From JALORV01 sp035429805 (GTDB lineage: Bacteria; Pseudomonadota; Gammaproteobacteria; Burkholderiales; Burkholderiaceae_F): a stretch of 64,000 bases of DNA. The stretch's first letter is position 1; each line of letters starts with the position of its first letter. A program made the position numbers and the translations under genes. Below, in pieces: positions 1 to 6,122 of this stretch. The notes under the pieces are model-generated. The model worked only from the letters and a program-made list of their open reading frames with translations, was not told the origin of the DNA and did not search any database. The stretch covers positions 5,458 through 69,457 of the forward strand of contig DAOMFL010000012.1 in NCBI GenBank assembly GCA_035429805.1. Reading direction: 5' to 3'.

Positions 1-64
1 GAGCAGTACTGCTCCGGTCCGTGGCAACGAGGCTGGCCTTGCAACGGCGCCCATTCCCTTGCGC

Positions 65-343
65 TCACCCACAGCAGCGCGGCGCAGCGCCGGCCGCCGG
101 CGCGGTAGCGGCGCCCTCGAGCCACTGCGCCACCTTGTCCCTGGCGGGAATACCGCCCGCATGCACCACGCGACCGTCGACCACCACCGCGGGCGTGGAC
201 ATCACGCCGTAGGACATGATCTTCGGCAGCTCTTCGACCTTGACGAGATCGATCGTCACGCCCTGAGCGCGGGCGGCTTCTTCGACCAGCTGCACGGTGC
301 GCCTGCAGTTGGCGCATCCGGTACCTAGCACTTCGACTTTCAT
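65..343 (-). CDS. Small thioredoxin-like redox protein with CANC motif
   Basis: The 92-residue product has the thioredoxin-3/redox-active disulfide family layout: a beta strand, then C10-A-N-C13, a helix, and the cis-proline loop S-T-P near residue 51. It has no signal peptide, so it should act in the cytoplasm. It ends with a Cys pair at residues 90-91, possibly a metal or thiol ligand. I chose the ATG at 343 because GGAAAG lies a few bases upstream; the longer frame to 409 would overlap the preceding gene. It is the last gene of the leftward arsenic run, and a close paralog at 10515-10751 shares the GTGCANCR segment. Members of this family often sit beside ArsP-type permeases; their substrate is not established. 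Role in thiol or metalloid handling is inferred. Confidence 0.85.
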   Translation of the reverse strand: MKVEVLGTGCANCRRTVQLVEEAARAQGVTIDLVKVEELPKIMSYGVMSTPAVVVDGRVVHAGGIPARDKVAQWLEGAATAPAAGAAPRCCG

Positions 344-371
344 CGCACTTTCCTTCGGTGAGTGAACGCGC

Positions 372-1298
372 TCATTCGCGCTCGAGTTCGAGATAGGTCC
401 GGCTGGCATTGCCGGGATGAAGTTCTGCCGAATTCAGAAGCCGCATGAACGGGGCGGCATTGAAGCTCTTGATCGCGGCGCTGATGTCGGTGCCATCGTC
501 GACTGCCGTCTTCATGTGCGCACGCAGCGCCTCCAGGTAAGCGCGGGTGTCGTTGCGCGCCGCGGCTACATCCGTGACCTGGCCGTGGCCGGGCACCATG
601 CGCTCGGGTGCGAGCTGCTCGATCACGTCGAACGTGGCAAGCCACCATTTTGTGTTGCTCACAGGCAGAACGCCGAGCATGCGCTGCACGTACACCACAT
701 CGCCGGTGAACAGCACCTTGGCCGCCGGCAGCCAGACCATCGTGTCGCCCGGCGTGTGCGCGCCGCCGCGATGACGCAGCTCGAACACGGTACCGCCGAG
801 CTCGAGACGGATGTCGGTGCCCTCGACAAAGCGGTCGGGCAGGGCGGGCACGGTGCCGTCGACCCTTTCCTTCAGCACCGCACGCAGCGCCTGCAGATGA
901 TCATTGCCGCGGTTCGTCATGTCCGCTCGCGCGTCGGCGTGAGCAATGATCTGCGCGCCTTGCGCCTTGAAGTACCCGTTCCCCAGCCAGCGGTGGTCCT
1001 GCCCGCCGGTGTTGATCACCCAGCGCACCGGCTGCTCCGTCACGCGCTTGACCGCGGCATGGATCTGCGCCGCGCCGCGGGCGGTGGCGCCGCTGTCGAT
1101 CAGTACGGCCCCGCCCGGCGTGACTACCAGGCCGATGTTGGCGTTCAGCCCCTCGTTGTCGTAGGTGCGGGCACCGAGCTCGCCGATGTACGCGTACACG
1201 CCCTCGGCCACGCGCTCGAAGCGCACATCGACAGCGTGTGCTGCCGCCACTGCGGCGAGGCCGAGCGGCAGCAGCATGCGGAGCCACTCTCGCGTCAT
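372..1298 (-). CDS. Metallo-beta-lactamase-fold protein with degenerate metal site (SoxH-like)
   Basis: The 308-residue protein begins with a likely Sec signal peptide (about residues 1-22, ending A-A-A-H-A), so it is probably periplasmic. The fold is recognised from I-D-S-G near 67-70, G-A-H-T-P-G-D (H181), F-T-G-D (D200) and V-P-G-H-G (H238). The normal H-x-H-x-D-H motif reads T-G-G-Q-D-H at 97-102, so the first two zinc-binding histidines are replaced and only D101/H102 remain. The protein may therefore bind one metal or act non-hydrolytically. Similar proteins occur near sulfur-oxidation and quinoprotein genes, which is the basis for the SoxH-like label. Its start overlaps the stop of a 16-codon ORF that has a good ribosome site. 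Confidence 0.85.
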   Translation of the reverse strand: MTREWLRMLLPLGLAAVAAAHAVDVRFERVAEGVYAYIGELGARTYDNEGLNANIGLVVTPGGAVLIDSGATARGAAQIHAAVKRVTEQPVRWVINTGGQDHRWLGNGYFKAQGAQIIAHADARADMTNRGNDHLQALRAVLKERVDGTVPALPDRFVEGTDIRLELGGTVFELRHRGGAHTPGDTMVWLPAAKVLFTGDVVYVQRMLGVLPVSNTKWWLATFDVIEQLAPERMVPGHGQVTDVAAARNDTRAYLEALRAHMKTAVDDGTDISAAIKSFNAAPFMRLLNSAELHPGNASRTYLELERE

Positions 1299-1345
1299 TC
1301 GGGCCGTGCCGCTGTGAGCAGCTGGAACAAGCGACGCAGTGACAT
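1297..1345 (-). CDS. Possible 16-residue leader peptide coupled to the MBL-fold gene (stop codon completed at 1295)
   Basis: On the minus strand an ATG at 1345 follows AGGAGTC at ideal spacing and opens a 16-codon frame (MSLRRLFQLLTAARPE) whose TGA (1297-1295) overlaps the ATG of the MBL-fold gene (1298-1296). The MBL gene itself lacks an obvious Shine-Dalgarno site, so ribosomes may reach it by reinitiation. The alternative is that an upstream frameshift separated a longer N-terminus. Both are inferences from spacing alone. Confidence 0.35.
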
Positions 1346-1409
1346 GTTTGACTCCTGGAATGACAACAAGGACTCCGGTCGAGCGAACTGGGCCGAGGGA
1401 GGATGGGCG

Positions 1410-2447
1410 CTACAACACCGCGTTGAATACAAGACCCACGATCAGGATGCCGGTGGCAACGACGCCGACAAAGGTGGCAATCAGTCGGGGCTTGAGCACC
1501 TTGCGCAGGATCACCATCTCGGGCAGCGACAGTGCGATCACGCTCATCATGAAAGCAAGCACGGTGCCCAGTGCTGCGCCCTTGGCCAGAAGCGCCTGCA
1601 CGATCGGGATGATCCCCGCAGCATTGGCGTACATCGGCACTCCGATCAGTACGGCCAGCGGCACCGACCACCACGCGTCCTTGCCCATGAACGACGCCAT
1701 GAAATCCTGCGGCACCCAGCCGTGGATGCCGGCGCCAATGGCGATGCCGACCAGGATGTAAGGCCACACCTTGCCGACGATCGTGCGCACCGAAACGAAG
1801 CCGGCGTCGATGCGGTCCGACAGAGCGAGGCGGTCTTCACCTGCGGCCGCCCGGATGTGTGGCATATCGCGCACCCAGTCTTCCAGATGGGGTTCCATCT
1901 TCAGCCGGCCGATCACCCAGCCCGAGATGATCGCAACCGTGAGGCCCAGCGCGAGGTACAGCAGCGCGATCTTCCAGCCGAACAGGCCGAACAGCAGTGC
2001 CAGGGCCACCTCGTTGACCATCGGCGCCGCGATCAGGAACGAAAACGTGACGCCCAGCGGTACCCCGGCCTGCACAAAACCGATGAATAGCGGCACGGCC
2101 GAACACGAGCAGAAGGGCGTCACGATGCCCAGGGTCGCTGCCATCACATTGGCCACGCCCTCGGTGCGCCCGGCCAGCAACGCCCGCGTTCGATCCGGTG
2201 TGAACCAGGAGTTGATCATCCCCATCACGAACACGACCGCGGTCAGCAGCAACAGGACCTTCGGCGTGTCGTAGAGGAAGAAGTGCAGCGCGTCGCCCAG
2301 GTGGCTTGCGCGCTCCACTGGCAGCGCGGAAACGAGTACCTCGGCCGCCGGGCTCAGCGAACGGTACAGGGCGAGCCACAGCAACGCCGCCAGCAGCACG
2401 AAGCTGCGTGGGTGCCGTTGGGGCAATGCGAGCGCAAGGGCTGTCAT
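1410..2447 (-). CDS. ArsP/DUF318-family permease
   Basis: This 345-residue polytopic membrane protein has about eight to ten hydrophobic segments and the family signature T-P-F-C-S-C-S-A-V-P-L-F (Cys113, Cys115), followed by G-V-P-L-G-x-T-F and a P-M-V-N-E motif; a second half-repeat ends in V-P-M-Y-A-N-A. Characterised ArsP proteins export trivalent organoarsenicals such as methylarsenite, and the paired cysteines are thought to bind arsenic. The ATG at 2447 gives the family's normal N-terminus; the upstream extension to 2522 is not conserved-looking. Within the leftward arsenic run it lies between the FmdE-domain gene and the MBL-fold gene. A more distant relative is at 9058-10518. The substrate is inferred from family and context. 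Confidence 0.85.
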   Translation of the reverse strand: MTALALALPQRHPRSFVLLAALLWLALYRSLSPAAEVLVSALPVERASHLGDALHFFLYDTPKVLLLLTAVVFVMGMINSWFTPDRTRALLAGRTEGVANVMAATLGIVTPFCSCSAVPLFIGFVQAGVPLGVTFSFLIAAPMVNEVALALLFGLFGWKIALLYLALGLTVAIISGWVIGRLKMEPHLEDWVRDMPHIRAAAGEDRLALSDRIDAGFVSVRTIVGKVWPYILVGIAIGAGIHGWVPQDFMASFMGKDAWWSVPLAVLIGVPMYANAAGIIPIVQALLAKGAALGTVLAFMMSVIALSLPEMVILRKVLKPRLIATFVGVVATGILIVGLVFNAVL

Positions 2448-2487
2448 TGATTCGAAGGTCCTAGGGCCCGACGCGGCGCAATGCCGG

Positions 2488-2613
2488 CTACGGATCCAAT
2501 CCGGAGACGATCCGGCGCGCAAAAGGATGCTGCGGCGCCGCCTCGCACGTCAGTGCAATGCCCTCGACCACGTCGTCGGTCTGACTGAACGTCTTGTTCC
2601 TGCATCTGCTCAA
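2488..2613 (-). CDS. Possible 41-residue small protein between fmdE-like and permease genes
   Basis: A TTG at 2613-2611 overlaps the stop codon of the FmdE-domain gene and opens a 41-codon frame ending with TAG at 2490-2488. Its sequence (including T-D-D-V-V-E-G-I-A-L-T-C-E-A) looks more protein-like than the other frames of this 162-bp spacer, with a mixed acidic helix and one cysteine. There is no clear ribosome site other than coupling to the upstream stop. It could be a genuine small protein, a frameshifted tail, or chance. Confidence 0.25.
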   Translation of the reverse strand: MSRCRNKTFSQTDDVVEGIALTCEAAPQHPFARRIVSGLDP

Positions 2614-3215
2614 CGCTCATAGCCGGAGCACGAAATGCATACATGCTTCTCGCCGACGACGCGAAGGTAGGCGCGTGCGGTGAGTTCATGGCAGGCGGCA
2701 CACGGCACGAAACCCATAATTTCCGGCAGCCAGTCGCGCTCGAACCGGGATACTTCGCCGAGACTCAGCACCTCCGCCTCGGGCGCGTTCCAGACGAGGT
2801 CGACGAGTTCCATCTGCTCGGCCTCCGGAATGTCGTCGGGCTCGATGCCCTGGCCGCGCTTGATCATGAAGGCCGATTCGCCGATACGCTTCTGCAGCGT
2901 CGGCTTGTAGCTCACGCGCAGCGCACGGTTGCTCGCGCGTTCGATGACCGTGACAGCCAGCTTGCCCAGGGGCGTCTTGTCCATGTTGCCCTTGCCCAGC
3001 GTACAGCCGGTGGCGTATTGCACTCCGTCTGCGAAGCACATGCCGCCGTGGTCATCGCCGATCTCGACGAAGGCGTGCAACTGACGCCCGCCCGAGCGGC
3101 GCACGCCCAGCTCGCGCAGCGCCGCCAGTCCGGCACGCACTCCAGCCACGCTGGCCCAGCAGCGGTGGCCGTGAAACGCAAGGGCACGGTCCAGGGTCAG
3201 TCGATCGTCGTTCAT
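2610..3215 (-). CDS. FmdE-domain zinc-ribbon protein
   Basis: The 201-residue protein matches the family named after formylmethanofuran dehydrogenase subunit E: N-terminal F-H-G-H-R-C (14-19), a central G-C-T-x-G-K-G-N segment, and a C-terminal zinc ribbon with C172-x2-C175 and C193-x2-C196. In bacteria these proteins are usually found beside molybdoenzyme or metal-handling genes and their biochemical role is unknown. It has no signal peptide. It is expressed with the TauE/SafE exporter upstream (57 bp) and the permease downstream. Its link to the ArrA-like molybdoenzyme about 3 kb upstream in the same strand run is suggestive only; it does not imply methanogenesis. Confidence 0.85.
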   Translation of the reverse strand: MNDDRLTLDRALAFHGHRCWASVAGVRAGLAALRELGVRRSGGRQLHAFVEIGDDHGGMCFADGVQYATGCTLGKGNMDKTPLGKLAVTVIERASNRALRVSYKPTLQKRIGESAFMIKRGQGIEPDDIPEAEQMELVDLVWNAPEAEVLSLGEVSRFERDWLPEIMGFVPCAACHELTARAYLRVVGEKHVCISCSGYER

Positions 3216-3272
3216 GTCGTTAGTCTCCGGGTCAGGGTTCTCTGGATGGAGAGGTCACGCGTCGACACCGCG

Positions 3273-4013
3273 TCAGATCAGGCCCCACGCAGTCTTGACG
3301 GCCACCGCGATGAGCACGATGGCGATGACGCGCTTCAGTTGCTCGGCACTGACTATTTCGCTGGCGAGCCACGCGCCGAGTGCAGCACCTGCGGCACTCG
3401 CGACTGCGGTGGCGACGAGCAGTGCGGTGCCGACGTGGCCAGCCGAGGCATGAGCGAGGAAGCCCGACAACGAGGCGAACAGCACCACGAACGAGGCGCT
3501 GGCCGATGCGCGCTTCGGTTCCAGCCCCGAAGCGATCAGCGCGGGCACGATGATGTTGCCCCCGCCCACGCCGAGCAGGCCGCCGACGAAGCCCGCGACG
3601 CTACCGACCGGCAGTCCCAGCGTCAGCGCGGCGGCCGTCGATAAGGTCTCGGGGCGCGGCTTCGGCCGGTAGAGCAGCATCGTCGCGCTGGCCAAGACCA
3701 TGAAGCCGACGAACAGCCACATCAGCAGTGAACGGTCCAGCCGGAGCGCCAGCCGCACGCCCAGTGGCGAGGCGGCGACCGCCAGCACCAGCATTGGCAA
3801 GACGAGACGCCAGGCCACGAGTCGCCTGCGCACGAACGTCACCGTGGCCATGGTCATGGCCACTGCGTTCAGCAGCAGCGCGGAGGCCATCGCCGTGTGC
3901 AGTTCCACGCCCAATGCCAGGAACACTGGGATCAGCACGAAGGCGGCACCCACGCCGGCCATCGCCATCACCGTGGTCAGCACGAAGGTCAGTAGCGCCG
4001 CCAGCGCGATCAT
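3273..4013 (-). CDS. TauE/SafE-family anion exporter
   Basis: The 246-residue integral membrane protein has about eight transmembrane segments in two halves, with the family's glycine-rich G-x-x-G-x-G-G-G-x-I-x-x-P motif in the second half (G-L-L-G-V-G-G-G-N-I-I-V-P) and a diverged counterpart near the N-terminus. Family members move sulfite, sulfoacetate and other small anions out of the cell. In this cluster it could export an oxyanion or sulfur species linked to the molybdoenzyme, but the substrate cannot be read from sequence. No strong ribosome site precedes the ATG at 4013. The 175 bp upstream to the DUF2798 gene contain no convincing frame. Confidence 0.85.
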   Translation of the reverse strand: MIALAALLTFVLTTVMAMAGVGAAFVLIPVFLALGVELHTAMASALLLNAVAMTMATVTFVRRRLVAWRLVLPMLVLAVAASPLGVRLALRLDRSLLMWLFVGFMVLASATMLLYRPKPRPETLSTAAALTLGLPVGSVAGFVGGLLGVGGGNIIVPALIASGLEPKRASASASFVVLFASLSGFLAHASAGHVGTALLVATAVASAAGAALGAWLASEIVSAEQLKRVIAIVLIAVAVKTAWGLI

Positions 4014-4188
4014 GGGTGGACGCGCTCATCGCCGCGACCGGGGGGCGATGGCGCAGGTCGGTATCAGAGCTTAAGCCGGCAACCCGGCGGCTCGCTGCTG
4101 CTTTCGATGGGCCGTTTGACGTCCCACATGAGTGTCTCCCGGTTGTGGGCACATTGCGTCAGCGAAGCGCAAGCCGACGGAATGCGCA

Positions 4189-4419
4189 TCACTGGGGCGC
4201 GCCGACAAGTCGCGTCGTGAGCTTCCTCGCCACCGGCGCGAGGAAGAAGATCACCGGAACGCCGACGACGTAGGCGATGGCGAACGCCTTCATCCAGCTG
4301 CCGATGAAGGTTTCGGAGAAACCGACGTTGACCGCGGTGATGACGAAGGTCATCAGCAAGATCATCATCGCGCCCATCAGCAGAGAAAAGACGAGGTGGA
4401 ATTTCTTCTGTTGTTTCAT
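4189..4419 (-). CDS. DUF2798 small membrane protein
   Basis: The 76-residue protein has two predicted membrane helices (about residues 8-30 and 43-66), with a basic start (M-K-Q-Q-K-K) and a basic C-terminal tail, matching the two-helix DUF2798 family of unknown function. The ATG at 4419 is preferred to the longer frame because the extra 19 residues are rich in Arg/Gly and uncharacteristic. It sits between the chaperone gene and the TauE/SafE gene. Nothing in the sequence ties it to a reaction. Confidence 0.75.
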   Translation of the reverse strand: MKQQKKFHLVFSLLMGAMMILLMTFVITAVNVGFSETFIGSWMKAFAIAYVVGVPVIFFLAPVARKLTTRLVGAPQ

Positions 4420-4639
4420 GACGTTACCCGGAAATCCTGATTTCCTGTTGCCCGCGCCCCGGCGGCAGTCGGCCAAATCTCACCGCGCGCCGCACGGGCG
4501 TGCGGACCAGTATTACCCCATGCCTCACGGGGCATAGCGGCACCTACATTCATGGAGACGAACAAGCTCGCAAAAGGACGCCGCCTGAGTCGGGTGATTG
4601 AAGCGTCTCGCCGTCTGACCGACGAAAGCCGCGATCCAA

Positions 4640-5263
4640 CTACGTTGCTTCCTGCGCGACGAATCGTTCGGTCAAAGTGGCAAGCGATCTGTAATACGAA
4701 GTCTCTGCCGCAGCCTTAACGGCCGCCGAGAAGGGGCCGACCCACCGGCCGAGATGCGCGGCTACAAACCGGAGCCGCAATTCGGCCGTCTTGAACTTGC
4801 CGACCGCGTCTTTCGAAGCATCGGCGCGCGCCTCGTTGAAGATCAGCGTGTACAGGTACTCGAGTTCCGCGGCAATGTGATCGGGCAGGTCGCGAAAGTC
4901 ATCACTGATTTCGAACCCACCTTCGCCGTAGGTGGCCGAAACGGCTTGCGAAATCTGTTGTGTGAGCGTCGGGTCCTTTCTGCCCAGCCAGTAGGATTCG
5001 TAGGGCGCCGCCAGCGGCCCGGTCGGGTTCAGGAAGAGGCGGGTGTAGTCGACCAGCAGTTCTTCGGCTGGCAGGATTTCGAATGCCTCTGCCATCGCCT
5101 CAACGGATGCCGCCATCGCGTCGTCCAGCTTTGTGGCGGCTTCCTTCATCGAACTGAAAACACCCTCTTCCTTGAACTCCCGCCCCGGCTGGTAGTAGCA
5201 CGCCGCCAGCAGGCGGCACAGGTCGGCGCGCGCCGCAGCTCGTTCACCGTTTGAAGCGCTCAT
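4640..5263 (-). CDS. TorD/DmsD-family molybdoenzyme chaperone
   Basis: The 207-residue, largely helical cytoplasmic protein has the TorD family signatures N-P-x-G-P-x-x-A-P-Y-E-S-Y (near residues 85-97) and the D-H-I-A-x-E-L-E-Y-L stretch. Chaperones of this type bind the Tat signal peptide of a partner molybdoenzyme, hold it for cofactor insertion and proofread export; the obvious partner is the ArrA-like protein encoded at 6123-8675. It would correspond to ArrD in arr clusters. The ATG at 5263 follows GAGGAACTCCG, a good ribosome site; the longer frame to 5536 runs back through arrB. A terminator-like hairpin separates it from arrB, so its level may be lower than that of the enzyme. Confidence 0.9.
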   Translation of the reverse strand: MSASNGERAAARADLCRLLAACYYQPGREFKEEGVFSSMKEAATKLDDAMAASVEAMAEAFEILPAEELLVDYTRLFLNPTGPLAAPYESYWLGRKDPTLTQQISQAVSATYGEGGFEISDDFRDLPDHIAAELEYLYTLIFNEARADASKDAVGKFKTAELRLRFVAAHLGRWVGPFSAAVKAAAETSYYRSLATLTERFVAQEAT

Positions 5264-5273
5264 CGGAGTTCCT

Positions 5274-5306
5274 CGACAAAAGAAGGGGCGGGCCTTCGCC
5301 CGCCCC
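5274..5306 (-). terminator. Terminator-like hairpin between arrB and the chaperone gene
   Basis: Read on the minus strand, GGGGCGGGC, a GAAG tetraloop and GCCCGCCCC form a perfect 9-bp GC stem (5306-5285), followed directly by TTCTTTTG (5284-5277). That is the form of an intrinsic terminator and it lies 11 bp before the chaperone ATG. Partial termination here would lower chaperone expression relative to arrAB. Confidence 0.7.
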
Positions 5307-5325
5307 AGTTTCGCAGCTGTCGGAG

Positions 5326-6093
5326 TCAGGCGCGCGTCGCGTACTTGCCGACGTAGTGCACGTTCGGCCGCGTGCCGGCGTCTTCCTTGAGCCGGAACGA
5401 CTTCTTCGCCTTCAACACCTGCGCGATCTCGGACTTCGAGTCCTCCTGGTCTCCGAAGATTCGCGCCTTGGCAGGGCAGACCTCGACACAGGCCGGCTGC
5501 AGGCCGTTCGTGGTCCGGTGATAGCAGAACGTGCACTTTTCCACGACGCCGGGCTTGCGGATCGGCTGGACGTCATTGCCCGTCCAGGCGTTCATGTTCG
5601 GCGTCGTGGCCCCCGCACGCGCGGCGGTCTCGGCCGGCGACGATGTTGCACCGGGAATCAGCGCGGTCTTGCTGGCCCAGAACGGCTGCGTGCTCTCGTC
5701 CTTGAAGTTCATGCTCAGCACGCTGTAGGTTTCGCCGTTGAGGCTCGACTCGTCGACGGCCGGGCTGCTGTAGGGGCACGCGGCCATGCAGGCGCCGCAG
5801 CCGATGCACAGCGCCGGGTCGTGCAGCGTGATGCCTTCGGGCGTCTTGAACATCGCCTTCGGGTTGACCGGGCAGGCTTCCACGCAGGCGGCATTGCTGC
5901 AGTGGTTGCACAGCACCGGCATGACCCAGTGGGTGACGTTCGGGAACGTGCCCTCGGTCTTCATCACGAAATCGGCCCAGTTGAACGTCTGCTCGTTGCC
6001 CCGGGTCCGGGTGTTGTTCTCTGCCTTGCAGGCGATTGCGCAGGCTCCGCACCCGACGCAGCGCTGCAGGTCGATGACCATTCCGTATCTCAT
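5326..6093 (-). CDS. arrB: Four-cluster Fe-S subunit of the ArrA-like molybdoenzyme (ArrB/DmsB family)
   Basis: The 255-residue protein contains four ferredoxin-type cysteine groups: C-V-G-C-G-A-C-A-I-A-C (C12, C15, C18, C22), C-N-H-C-x4-C-V-E-A-C-P, C-I-G-C-G-A-C-M-A-A-C-P, and C-T-F-C with a distant C-V-E-V-C-P. This is the DmsB/PsrB/ArrB electron-transfer subunit, which passes electrons between the molybdopterin subunit and a quinol-linked donor or acceptor. It has no signal peptide and would be exported as a hitchhiker on the Tat-targeted catalytic subunit. Its start is 29 bp from the arrA stop. No NrfD-type membrane anchor gene lies nearby. The symbol assumes the ArrA assignment is right. 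Confidence 0.85.
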   Translation of the reverse strand: MRYGMVIDLQRCVGCGACAIACKAENNTRTRGNEQTFNWADFVMKTEGTFPNVTHWVMPVLCNHCSNAACVEACPVNPKAMFKTPEGITLHDPALCIGCGACMAACPYSSPAVDESSLNGETYSVLSMNFKDESTQPFWASKTALIPGATSSPAETAARAGATTPNMNAWTGNDVQPIRKPGVVEKCTFCYHRTTNGLQPACVEVCPAKARIFGDQEDSKSEIAQVLKAKKSFRLKEDAGTRPNVHYVGKYATRA

Positions 6094-6122
6094 CTCGTTC
6101 TCCGTCAGCTCGTCGGTGGGGT

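Noticed and set aside
417..2090. Long plus-strand open frame opposite the MBL-fold and permease genes
   Set aside because: His/Arg/Gln-rich composition and no family resemblance; it is antisense to two recognisable genes and arises from high GC content.
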